From: Pezizomycotina sp. ARF18
Lineage: Eukaryota > Ascomycota
Direction of reading: 5' to 3'
DNA length: 64,000 nucleotides
Assembly (NCBI GenBank): GCA_002224055.1
Contig: AZLU01000179.1
Coordinates: 1 to 64,000, forward strand
The translations under genes and the position numbers were made by a program. Below, in pieces: positions 50,499 to 61,675 of the stretch. The stretch's first letter is position 1, and every line of letters starts with the position of its first letter. The notes under the pieces were generated by a model. The model had not been told where the DNA came from, made no database searches, and worked only from the letters and a program-made list of their open reading frames with translations.

Positions 50499-52160
50499 GA
50501 CGGTCACGGACGACGATCGGATGAGATCACTTCAGACCTATGCTTCGAGTATCATGTTCTTCGTAGGGATATCAAAACAAAATCGATGCTGAAAAACGAA
50601 AAAAAAAAAAAAAAAAAAACTGGAAATAAAGAAATATGCAACACACCAACAAAAACCCTTGGACGCCCTGTCAGGATGCAAGAAAAAGCCGGAATATCCT
50701 GGTAAATATACTGGCAAGAAGGAAAAGTCTGGTACAGATATTTCTTGCGAAGGGCCCTGTTCCGCTTGGAATCCACCCAGCTAGCCTAGAGTAGCGGCCA
50801 TACGAGTGTCACCGAGGTATCCGCCGATTTGCCCCCTTCGGCGAAAGCCATTTCTGGTTTGCTTACCCATCCTTTCCCTTTTTCTCCCGGAAGGCCCCCA
50901 CCACGGCAAACCTGTCGGGTTTAGAGCGTGGGATGACTCGACGCAGAAAAAAGCAATATTGCAATAGTTTCACGCTCCCAATCTGGCCTGTTTCTTGCCG
51001 ATGGGATTTCAAGAAAAGCAGACGGTGGAAACAAAAAAGCCCAGTACGTAAATAGAGCAGATATAGCCGCCATTTGTTTCTTCCCTCTAATTTCCGCTGT
51101 TCACACCCTCCAATTCTCTAAGATCAATCCGCAGGTTTACTCTTGAGACTAATGCAACAATTATTGCGTATCCAATAGAAACTCTAGGACTAGCGTGATC
51201 CTGCCATGTCCTTCTCAATCCACTGGCAAGTAAGAAATCCTTCCCCACTGTGAAAACTTGGTAATTCCTTGCGTTGATCTGTAGTCTAACGGTGCGTTAC
51301 TCGAGGACCCAAAGGTGATCGGTGGACCTCGCTAAGAAGAACGACATCACAACCACCAAACAAAACGGTTGTGTTTCTTGTGTGATATCGCGTGCATCAG
51401 ACCATGCCTGGTAAATTGATGTATAATAACCGGCCTATATACACCGACTTGGAGATGTTCGCCGCCTTCTGTAAAGTGTATGTCGTCGCCTTTGCTTCCA
51501 AAGATTAACCAGTATTGAAGGAAGACGGCCCCCAAGTTACTAAAGAAAAGAATCGGAATCTTCTAGATTGCTGCAAATATAGATAAAATCTTGCAATACT
51601 GAGAAAATATTTTCCCATCCCGAGGCCATTGCTGACATTTCACTTAGCCTAAAACTTCCTCTTCTGTTTTGTTTTACCCTAAAAATTTTTTAGGCGAGAG
51701 TGATAATCGTACGATGACCTGTTTCAGCGGTTGTTCTTTCAGGATTAGTTCACCTGTTCACAAACAAGAAGAAAAAAAATTATTTTTTTTCTTTCCCTCC
51801 TCAAGGGGCATAGCGTATTGGCTTAACGAACAGGGGCCGGAATACGAAATTTGCCCTGCCGATTCTCTCGGGCAGCGCGGTCTGGCAGCTAACGATCTTG
51901 CACCAACCACGCAAAATAGTAACCCTTTATTGCGTGACAATTCCGAATTTGAACATTCTCAAGCATTTGTATCTAATTTTCCAAACTCCTTCGCGCCACC
52001 TTCATGTTTTCTTTGTATATATGTTGTATGTTCCTTGATACTGTAAGGTGTATTCAACGATCTTGTTGGCCTATTCTATTGGTTCCCTGAGAGGACCACT
52101 CCCAGATAGTTAAAAGGACTCGGATAGGGTCAGTACCCACATTTCAACACTATTATTGAC
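50499..52160. other. Intergenic, with an A22 run
   Basis: No supportable gene. An A22 homopolymer lies at 50599-50620. A plus-strand open frame at 51669-52046 has 125 codons but no motif and an unlikely composition. Confidence 0.45.
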
Positions 52161-53580
52161 CTACCTATTCCATCCGATATACTGGGCACCACGGTAACAT
52201 AAGTTCGCTGGAACTTGGTTGATGAGAACTTTGACCTGCTGCAAAACCCTTTTTTCCCCTTTTTTCTTTCTTATCGTTAAAAAGTCGAGTCGATACTTTA
52301 CCTCCTGCAAATATCATTAGGTGGCCGTGAGATGCATTCCACCAGCAAATTCGTCCGCTTGTTGACGAATATCTCAATGCAGTCCCGGGCTCAATGGAGC
52401 CCCGGGCAAACTTTGACCCTAGCCAGCCTATAACGGCGCCAGACATGGTTATTACCTCATAGGTAGCCATCCGCCACTGTTTCGCGTGTCGACGTGCTCA
52501 GCGTTCATACCGCCCTTAGCGAGCTTTGCAGCGTCAATACCGCCATAATCGCTCGCAAGCCTTTTGCAGAAGCAGGGTATGTAGTAATCCCAGATATCAT
52601 TGTCCTCTCTCAAAATCGGTTTTGACCTGAGGACATCGGGGAACTTCGTCGTGTCTGTCGCGCAGGCGTCCCGCGGAGGCGGAGGCAGGATGGGCACGTT
52701 TTTAAAGGTTAGATATGACTTGATCGTCTTGTAGCAGGTAATGCCTGGCATGTCTCAGAAGACGCGGAGCTCATTGTCGTTTTCGTCTTCGTCGAAGTGG
52801 GCGGCTTTGACTTGGGAGGCACCTTCGTGGGTGCGTTTTCGAAATCACCAAAATCCCTGTTACCGGTTTAGAATCCTGGTAATTTTCTAGCTTTGAGGCT
52901 TTCATTGATCACGAGCCAAGTAAGCCCAAAGCCTCCGGCACCTGCAGCTGTTATTCCATGGTGGTTAATGCAGTTTGGATTTGGGCCGCCGGGACGAAGG
53001 TACCCGTCGTGGCGTAGATCCCGTTTTGGATCATGGGGACCAGACGCCCTAAATCCGCCGTCGTAACCCTCCGGTTCGGTCCCACCTGGCAAACGCCGCC
53101 CCCATCGCGCCGCCAATCGGCGCCGCCAATCTGCTTGAAGTATGCAACCAGGGCCTTTCAGATCGCGCCGGCAACCAAGGGAGGCCCGCTTACCTCCACT
53201 TGCACACCTGCGGTGGGTTTTCCGGATATAGTTGCGGTTATAGTCCTCGTGACGTACGTGAAAACGTCCGGGACGGCCGCGGTCTCCGTCACGACGGTCT
53301 TCTTCTCACCCATTGTCTTCGTCGCGACTTTCGTAACCGTGTCGGTCGCGATTATGGCCGCGCTGGTGGGGAACGTACGCGTCCAAATGAAAACTTTTTG
53401 ACAGGCGGGATCATTCGGGTGCAACTCGCATATGTTCACGAACCCTCGGGGCGAGAGAACCGCTGTTGGCGTCGCCTGATTAGGGGCAGGTGTCATCGCC
53501 GGGATTGCAGATACCAAGCGTGAGAGGAAAAGGATGCTCGACACCAGGTAGATGCCGAAGAGGAGTTTTAGTTGCCGCAT
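52161..53580 (-). CDS. Secreted protein of unknown family
   Basis: The start MRQLKLLFGIYLVSSILFLS at 53580 is a signal peptide (cleavage probably after RLVSA). The N-terminal part reads GFVNICELHPNDPACQKVFI and is then rich in Thr and Val (TDTVTKVATKTMGEKKTVVT), a likely extended, glycosylated region. It continues through a Gly/Pro-rich part to an acidic stretch (AAHFDEDENDNELRVF). Next comes a clearer domain: CYKTIKSYLTFKNVPILPPP, REDNDIWDYYIPCFCKRLAS, AEHVDTRNSGGWLPMR, then EPGTALRYSSTSGRICWWNA. After an intron (GTAAAG to GCAG, about 52.24-52.31 kb) it ends VKVLINQVPANLCYRGAQYI at 52161. Several cysteines lie in the C-terminal half. Which frame is real between 52.87 and 53.12 kb is unclear, because two frames both look protein-like. 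No family recognised. Confidence 0.55.
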
Positions 53581-55926
53581 CGGTAGTACCGGAACCAGCT
53601 GGGTTTTGCGTACGAATTGAGGATGTTTTCAGAAAGGCTTTCAAAGTAAAAAGTATTGATATTGATTCAGTGTAGAGGTCGATGAGTGGTACTACAAGGG
53701 CTGATTGACTTATGAGGTTTGTCTTTCAGGTTCAAGATCTCAGGCAGGATGGGGAATGCCCGGTCTGGCGATATGTCGATGATGTTGAGGTTGTTCATTG
53801 TCGGCGAAGAGTCGCAAGTTATATACCCGCTCATGTTGAACCTCGATCTTGCGCTGGTATGATTAAGCCAACTCTAGGGCTCTGACAACTGCTTCCAATA
53901 TCTTTAAGATATTCTTCACAAAGTCTGTACCATTTTACCTTGGAGAGCACCGCCCGCCTCATGATATTCATATGAAAGATGCTGGGAGTTCATGGAAAGG
54001 TTGTACATGGTAGCAACTTACCAATCGTTCGTGTAGCTTCAGTATGCTAAGATCCCAATCCGTGCCCGACGCTATAATGAGAACGAGATGTTACCATGAT
54101 CTAATTGAACTGCTTGATGGTTAATCACTTGAGTTAGCCTTCGAGTTAGCCTAAGAATATCGGACCATGCATTACGGCAATAAAAAACAGCGAAATTGTC
54201 TGCCGAAACAAGCTCCCACAAGTAACAAACATTACCATGTTTGTTCCAAGGTTTATCATTGACATCGTGGAGTGTAATTCTCCACCATGGCGGCAGGGTT
54301 CTCTCCTATACACCATAAAGATATGTAATTCAGCGAAGATTATTTCAATCAAATTGCAAAATGTCAAATGTATTTAAATACCCTTGTGCAAGAACATATG
54401 ATCTGATAATTTTTGCACAATCCTATTTATACCTCGAGATATCACTTCACGACTATTGTGTCACGGTGCGAAGCGGCTATTTCAAACGGCTGAACCCCGC
54501 CTCGTTTACAAATGGGTCGTATATAGCCGGCCCAGTTTAAGCGCATGAAGAAGTTTCCAACATATTTTAATAGCATCATTAGCTAGTGTTAGGACTAATG
54601 TAACTTTTATAACAGGAACCAGACAGATTCTCAGAGGGTTTGTATTTGTCGCAAAGAGATTTCTCCAGGCTGGGCGCTTCTAGACGGAAAGTGTCAGTTA
54701 TATTTAGGCGCGTAAGTATTAAGCGCTACGCCGTTTCGCTGTATATTTGAAACACCGTAGTACTTTTCTTTTCTTTCTTTTTTCCTTTTATTTTTTGGTT
54801 ATTTTTAAGTGAAAGGACTTTTAGATTATTATCGTTGCCTTATTTACGAATACTGCGAGAGGTCTTTCATTATAGGAAATTCAACCAATCTTCACCAGGT
54901 TTCTAGGATCCCAGGTACAATTTAGCATGGTCGGAAACATAGTATAAAGTTTGGCTAAAGCGCTTCAGCCAGAAGCGCCAGAGCTGAATCCTGGGGCAGG
55001 GGCCGCCAGGCGACTTCCCTTTGAAGACCTATAGCCTTGATTCTACTAGTGCCGCCGACTTAACCGCAGCACGAAACAAACTACCATGTTTTTCCTCTCA
55101 CATAGAAGCTTCTTAACTTTGATTTTAGGCTAAACGGTGGAAATTCAAACGCCTTTCGCCCATGGTTTTATTTATATTCATTTCTCAATGCGCATAGCGT
55201 CGCGCTTACAGAAACGACTTCGCCTGGATGATGTCTTGCATTAGATTCGGATGGGTTTGCTTCTATATCGGCGTTAACGCACTTGCAGCTGGAAGCGATT
55301 TACCGCTGTAAAAATAACGATGAACTGCTTCTGTGGCTAAATCTGTCATATCCGAGTTTTGGTGAATTTCCAATGATATTCGCGATGGGAAATTTGCGAA
55401 GTGTGAAGGCGCTCCATCATATGTACGTTCTTTTTACATGGTTGATCGCTCTGCTCCGCCCAAGAAGTTTGAGAGTGGACTAGAGTTATCGCATAGTTTC
55501 CGAGAAATTTTGGCGTCCTCCTCTAAAGACGAAACTCCCAGGGCCTGTAAACAACCTCAAGGGGTGGATTCCCTTCTAAAATCTTTGAACCCAGTCCCAT
55601 AGCGAAGTTTTGACTTCGACGCCGTTCAGCCTTTACGAAGATATGGCCTATCTACGTCTGAAAATATAAAATGTAAAGGACTTCCCATCCTGCTGTCACA
55701 ACCTGATAGAATATTCACCACCGATATTTCTGGATACCTGTATCGCGCTTTCCATTCGACTCATCCTAGACATCCTCGATAATAGTTGTGAAATCTAACG
55801 CATAGTTTGACCCTGTACCTGTTATCCTCCCACTTCATTCCTTACATCTCATAACTATTGATCGTCTGGCAAGAGCGGAAAATAAAAAAATAAGAAAGGG
55901 TCAGCCATATATATCCGACTCCAGCC
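53581..55926. other. Intergenic
   Basis: No supportable gene in 2.3 kb. A short minus-strand open frame at 54146-54367 is hydrophobic but isolated. Pyrimidine-rich tracts occur at 54.76-54.80 kb. Confidence 0.45.
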
Positions 55927-56211
55927 ATGATCTACGTTTATGGTCCCCTGATTCAGCTATTATTTCTCCCTCTCACTCTGGCTACCATTACTGTCCCTGC
56001 GCTGATGCAACAACGATTTATATTCACCCTAATTGCGATACTGCTGCACGTCGTGATCGTGTGCAAGACGCTCTTAAACCGCTTACCCAACCTTATCCAG
56101 CAAGGGAGAACGATATTTAATTCACGGAGGGGGAGTGGGAGAATGCGTTTAATAACAACTAGCAACAAGTGGCTGTCGCGACTCAAACATATCCAGACCC
56201 AATGCCCAGTG
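55927..56211 (+). CDS. Possible first exon of a small membrane protein
   Basis: Opens MIYVYGPLIQLLFLPLTLAT with two hydrophobic segments (the second is RFIFTLIAILLHVVIVC), then a basic tail. It runs to a good GTAAGT donor at 56212. A possible second exon around 56.28-56.40 kb reads TSEYSMRYTLFEIAFLRPLL. I cannot follow it to a convincing end or name a family, so this may be a small real gene or chance. Confidence 0.3.
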
Positions 56212-57668
56212 TAAGTATTGCAATCCCCAATTTCCGTCTATACTATAAGTCGCCGTTCTCCCTTGCACGAGGAAGTGAATGATGCTTGCCTTACGCGAGA
56301 CATCCGAGTATTCTATGCGCTATACATTGTTCGAGATCGCATTTTTGCGACCGCTTCTTGAGCATGAGACTTTTTTTGCTAATACTGTTTGGCGAAAACA
56401 ATAATTACTTTAGTCGGAGAAAACTTGTTCGGAACCTCCCTCATGTACGGGCAGAGATGACTCGATGGAACGAATGTTGGGACAGGATGCCAAATATTCT
56501 GCGTGCATTTGACCCAACCGCCGTGGCTAACGGCAGGCTAGACCACGAATAGTAATTACCTGCCACCCAGAGATCGAAGGGACTAGGTTGGAACGAGGGG
56601 ATCAGTGCGCGTAAGTCTTGCACAGACTGGTACGCGTCATATTTGAGAGCAATGGAGGACAGAGCAAGAGGAAAAGATTAGATACGCTTTACTATTTTTT
56701 TGTATGATTGATTAACATTATACCTCTAACTGGTGGCAGGGGGGACACTGATGCAATACCATTCCGGTTGGGTGGGCGAGGCCTCCAAGCCTTGCGAATC
56801 CGGAAGAACAAGGGACTATAGTACCAACGCGTTCTCGGATTGTTGGGTTATAAACCTCTGCTCGGCGTTCTTTACTCTTCCAACCCTCACCGACACCGAA
56901 CACTGGTTTCAAGCTGCCCGTGCGGCTGGCCTCTTCTTTCCTTGAACCTGGTCCAAAGCGAGGAATATACTAGCACCTGCTGCATGTTCCAAGTGAAACA
57001 ACCAGCGATGAGCGAATTTAGAGTTTCTGAGCAGTGCTACTAACAAACTGTGACGGTCAATCCATACCAGTATGGCCGGGCTCCCCATGCGACACTGCGC
57101 TCCATCTGCGGGCACGAGCTATATCCCCACGGTTAGTGCTGCCTCCGCTTGCTAGTTCGACAGGTCCTGAACTTTACATGGTAATAAAATTCTCTCGAAC
57201 TTTTTTTTCTCCCGCTATTTTCTGCCAGCCCAAGAAAACATTGGTTTGATAGGTTCGCAACGAAGGTGGAGGAGGGGTTGCCAGCTGGCCAGCTAAACGC
57301 CGAACGTCTTTATAATTAGCCAATGAAATCCTTACGATAACTGTGTAGACAATGCGGGCCGTGTTCTTTTTTTCATACAGTATACCCCAGCGCTTAGGTT
57401 AGGGATGATGTCAGTCCGGGTAAATTGTGGCGGCGCTAGTTCTGCTGTTGAAATATCCAAAAAGCAAGAAAGTCGATTCTCTTTGCTGCCCCGTTGTGTA
57501 CCACACTTTTATAACGTAGGTAGCTCTAATTAAAATTATGGAATTATCGACCTGCTTTCCTTCCCGAGCATGCCCTCTGGGAGATTGAGAACCAACTATT
57601 TCCAAGCCACGAGCACTGCCACGAACATTACCCGACTCTCCTAGCGTTATGCCTCACCTGCTGGCCTT
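56212..57668. other. Unresolved stretch between two plus-strand gene candidates
   Basis: Several short open frames on both strands (56286-56552, 56733-56945 and 57034-57249 plus; 56718-56912 and 56909-57115 minus). None shows a motif. Some of the plus-strand pieces could be exons of the preceding candidate. Confidence 0.3.
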
Positions 57669-59343
57669 TTGAACAGCGATTTAGCCCTCGTCTGTGCAAA
57701 GGTGGATCTTAGCATGCATACAACGGCCTATACTCGGAGAACCACACCGCTTACTACTCGAGCCTGTGGTATCGTGGGGCTGGGAAGGATGACCCGGAAT
57801 ATTGGCCGGATTCGTTCGACCTTATGTGGAAGGAGGTCCCCTCGAAGGGAGGACCGCACGCCGCCAGGAAATTTTTCTCGAGACGATGCTCAGGCGCCCT
57901 GAATTTCCGGCTTTCGTCACGTCTTTCTCCTGGACTCTTTTTTTCGGGTCCGAACGGGGTGTCTTTGGAAAAAACTCCGGCCGCATCGTAAATCCTTACT
58001 CACCGAAACCTGTCGAGTATCCCCACTCGGAAACCTGGACGGTATTCGAACGCCTAGCCAACGTCGCGGAGCTGAACCTCGCTGAGCTCCACGTCATGTA
58101 CGCGATGGACCTGGTAAGACAGCCGCAGGCTCGCCTATTCCCACCCGCTACGTCGATAAATCTATACGGATGGACGGGCCTTGCGACGGCAAGGTCTATC
58201 ATTGGCACAACACATGTTCCAGTTTGGCAGCCGTCGAATTGGGACCACCAGCTTTCGGCGGGGGACAGGCGGCGCGGAGGCTCGAAACATCCAACGACTG
58301 CAACTGCACAATTTGCGACACTATGGCCGTCTGCCCGACGGAACGCTCTTAGAAAGGTACAAGTACTACCCTAACAGAAAATACGGTAACGACCACCGTC
58401 TGGAAACCACACCTGTCATCCTTGGGACCTTGACGCGGTCGAAGACCTCGATCCGATCGACCCCCGACTCGGTGTGCATGTTTCCAGGGACAATGTTGGT
58501 ATCCTGACTGCACCTCTGATAGCGCAGTGCAGCCAGCTTAGCTATCTGACACTTCGACGCATGAGTTACCAGAAGAGCGGCTGCGAAAAGTCGGAGTGGG
58601 ACTACAACGCAGTAGATTCATCAGCTTTGAGGGAATCGGCTGCATTTGTCAAAGCCGTGAAGGAAAACAATGGTGGGGAAAGTGATACGGATTTTAAGAT
58701 GTGTTGTTGGGCTCCCTGGTTGCACGCTCTTTCGGTCCCATATAAAAAGCATTTCTCTCTGCACGTGCGCAAAGAGCCCTCACCTCGGACCATCACCATC
58801 ACGTTGTCTTTTTGTATCGTAATCGTCTTTTCATTTTTCGGGTTGTTTTTGCTCTTCTTTGTTCACGCCTTCGTTGTCTGGTTTTCGTTATTTACTATAA
58901 AATCTTCAGCTAGGAGCAAATACTAGTCTATCCTTTATACGTATATACATTCACACACGAATCAGTGTCTTTGACACATCTCGGGACCTTTCCCGTCTAC
59001 AACACTACAGCAGTTTCGGTTCGAGGAGGACGGCTGGCACGTTCAGCTGACCCCTTACCTCGATAAGCTCTGCAATTTTTTCCTGCCCCGGTGTGTTTAC
59101 CTGATACCAAAGGCGAACATCCACGCTCCATCTGGCCGCCGCTGAAGGTCCTCGAGGTTAGAAACCATTCGAAATGGGCATTGGACGAACCAAATGATAG
59201 AGAAGCGCTTCGCACAGCTGGAAAAAGCCTTTGAGGACTTGAAGGCGTGTTCGGTGTCGTTGACATTTGCCGGCGTGGAAACGTATGTCTTTGATCCACG
59301 AGATGCAGGCCGGATATTAAAGTTTTGCTCTTGGTGTATATAG
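57669..59343 (+). CDS. F-box/LRR-like protein of unknown function
   Basis: Reads like the C-terminal part of a fungal F-box-type protein with irregular leucine-rich repeats. Such proteins usually select targets for SCF ubiquitin ligases. Visible blocks are RRQEIFLETMLRRPEFPAFV and FVTSFSWTLFF, then WTVFERLANVAELNLAELHV, the usual 'outer wall, then clearest repeat' pattern. INLYGWT, NIQRLQLHNLRHYGRLPDGT and APLIAQCSQLSYLTLRRMSY follow, then SALRESAAFVKAVKENNGG. After a gap the last part has PYLDKLCNFFLPRCVYLIPK, WPPLKVLEVRNHSKWALDEP and EKAFEDLKACSVSLTFAGVE, ending GRILKFCSWCI at 59343. An N-terminal F-box itself is not convincingly visible, so the start is uncertain and the call rests on repeat style. 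Several single-base frame changes occur. Confidence 0.5.
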
Positions 59344-60213
59344 ATTGGGATCTTTCTTTATAAATATGTTTTGGCGCGAAACAATGCAAAAGCGGGTTGA
59401 ACTAAATACTACTCACTGGATGAAGAAAAAATAAACATCGGTTTTCCAAAATCTCTTCGTTATACCTTGATAAGTTATAAGTATGACGATCGGGATAAGC
59501 CTAGACAGCAGCGCCAGTCATGTCAGGAGGACCTCGCGGCCTTAATGAAAACTATGCCTTATCGATACCCTAGGGGTTTGCGGAAGTCCATGGAAAAAAA
59601 CCAGTTGGGTACCGCGGGAGGTTTGATTCCACATCTATATCCACTTTCCAAGTCAATGCTCATGGATCACCTGGGGTCTTTTTCTTTCTTTGTCTTGCTT
59701 TCTCGGCGGCGGCTAAGGTTTGAGACTGCATAAAAGCGGGGAGGAAAAACTTGCGTAAACCAACTCATACCTACATATCTTCATGCTGAATTGCAGAAGA
59801 ATCAGCCTATCAAAGGCATTGTCCGCGCGCCTGGCGTTGGGAAGAACCCACAGCGGTATTGTCAAGGATAGTTCCGACGGGCTCTAAACTCAGGTTGTAT
59901 TGGCTCCTTTTTCAAGCTAATCCGAAAGTGAATAACGGGGTGGGGTTTTTTGCGGTCTCTTCGTTAAACTCTGTGTGAGGCAGAGAAAAACTAGAATGCC
60001 GGCGAAATGAGCAGGTCTCCCTCTACCACTCATATAACCTCCTACTTAGCGCACTTATCGCCCTGATTCTTCCTTTCCACTAAGATCTTCAAGAATCGCT
60101 AGAAGCAAGCGCCTTTAACTCGCTGTTTGAGAAGGCGAAACCCCTGAAGATATAATCACGAAAGTAGCGCAGTCGACCTTTTTTCAAAGAATAGAGAAAA
60201 GCCCTTGGAAAAA
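59344..60213. other. Intergenic / promoter of the methyltransferase gene
   Basis: No supportable gene; a plus-strand open frame at 59467-59733 has no motif. The stretch just before 60214 is the 5' leader of the next gene. Confidence 0.5.
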
Positions 60214-61332
60214 ATGTCCTCTCCTCCAAAAGCCAGCACTTCCCCAGCGGCGCAGGCTCCTGCCCCCACAGAGCCAGTGATAGGCGCCATCCAAGCCGAC
60301 GACGGCTCCGGACCGAACAGACTCGGACGACTACGACTCGGTGTACGAGTCCGACTCCGCCAGCCTCACAGAGACGCTTCAGTCGACCGTGAAGAAGTGG
60401 CAATACGAGAACAACCGGCGGTATCACGCCTACAAGCCGGGCCATTGGGTCGTTCCGAACGACGAGCAGCAGCAGGAGCAGATGGACATATTCCACGAGG
60501 TTTACACGAGGACCACCGCGGGGGAGCTTCACCTGGCGCCGATCGGGGACAAGCGACGAAGGTGTTGGATGCGGGGACGGGACGGGGATATGGGCAATTC
60601 AATTCGGTACAAGTCTGATTCCTCTTGATTCTATTTTTCTTGCTGACGAAATTTTCTCTTTTCGTAGCGGACAGATACCCCTCGGCGCAAGTAATTGGGA
60701 ACGACCTCTCACCCATTCAGCCCAACTGGGTCCCGCCCAACTGCACCTTCGAGGTCGACGACTTCACGCAGGACTGGACGTACTCGCCCAACTCCTTCGA
60801 CTTCGTCCATGCCCGCGCCCTCCACGGCGCCGTCGCTAGCTGGGACCACTTCTGCGCCCAGGCTTTTAAAGTTCTCAAGCCCGGCGGCTGGATCGAAATA
60901 TGCGGCGAGATCGTCGAGTTTCACTCCGACGACGACACCCTACCCGCGGACAGCCACGTCCAAGAATGGATGCGGAACATCCACAAGGCGACCGAACTAT
61001 CGGGCAAAACCGCTAACGCGCATAAAGTCGCGAAGGCCGCGCTGGAGAAAGCGGGCTTTGACATAGGGACGTATAAGCAGGAGGTGTTTAAGATGCCGGT
61101 GGAACGTGGCCGAAGGATAAGGCGTTGAAACAGACCGGTGCATGAACCTTGTGAATTGTTTGATGGGGATCGAGGGTTTGTGCTTGCGCTTTATACGAGG
61201 TTTTTAGGGATGTCTGAGGCGGAGGCCAGGGGACATGCGCAGAAGTGTCAGGCGGAACTGAAGAATAAGAAGATACATTCGTATTTTCCGTTTCAGGTTA
61301 CGTACGCTCAGAAGCCCGCGGTTGCGACCTAG
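60214..61332 (+). CDS. SAM-dependent methyltransferase, LaeA-like
   Basis: A class I S-adenosylmethionine methyltransferase of the LaeA-like group, which is very abundant in filamentous fungi. LaeA itself is a nuclear regulator of secondary metabolism; most relatives are uncharacterised. The start is MSSPPKASTSPAAQAPAPTE. Then come DSASLTETLQSTVKKWQYEN and RRYHAYKPGHWVVPNDEQQQ, the usual entry of the family. Motif I (VLDAGTGTGIWA type) lies at about 60560-60595, where one base seems missing. A 61-bp intron (GTACAAG...CGTAG, 60608-60668) follows, then ADRYPSAQVIGNDLSPIQP. Next are WVPPNCTFEVDDFTQDWTY, DFVHARALHGAVASWDHFC, FKVLKPGGWIEICGEIVEFH and HKVAKAALEKAGF. The C-terminus is FPFQVTYAQKPAVAT with a stop at 61332. 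About 350 residues is normal. The neighbour downstream is the convergent arginine kinase. Confidence 0.92.
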
Positions 61333-61675
61333 TACAATGCTCCACGGTTGGGGTATTGAGAAGGAGACAAAGGCCCTCAGGGATGGAAGGGGGAGGGGGA
61401 TTTCAGGCTGGGCTAATTAAGTAATTCGAAAGCAACCTCATGATCTTGTAAATATTTTTTTGACGATTGTTCGCGATTAGATTCTTCCTAAAGCTACCTG
61501 GTGCCCTGACGAGCACATTTAAAAGCGTTCCTATCTACGATCACTGTTGGGCACCACGAATCCAAATACGCATAAAGGTTTATTAATCCATAACATCATA
61601 CTCGATTTCATTAATTTGCCATGCCGTTTCAAATTGCTAAATATCGCTGGTCATCGTCACGGTGAAAATACTGTT
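61333..61675. other. Short intergenic between convergent genes
   Basis: 343 bp shared by the 3' ends of the methyltransferase and arginine kinase genes. AT-rich with AATAAT-like elements; nothing else seen. Confidence 0.5.

Noticed and set aside
51669-52046. 125-codon plus-strand frame
   Set aside because: No motif, mixed composition, isolated; nothing supports it as a gene.
8282-61332. Secondary-metabolite gene cluster (reductase, P450, LaeA-like methyltransferase)
   Set aside because: The three genes are 20-50 kb apart with unrelated genes between them, and no polyketide, peptide or terpene synthase is present.
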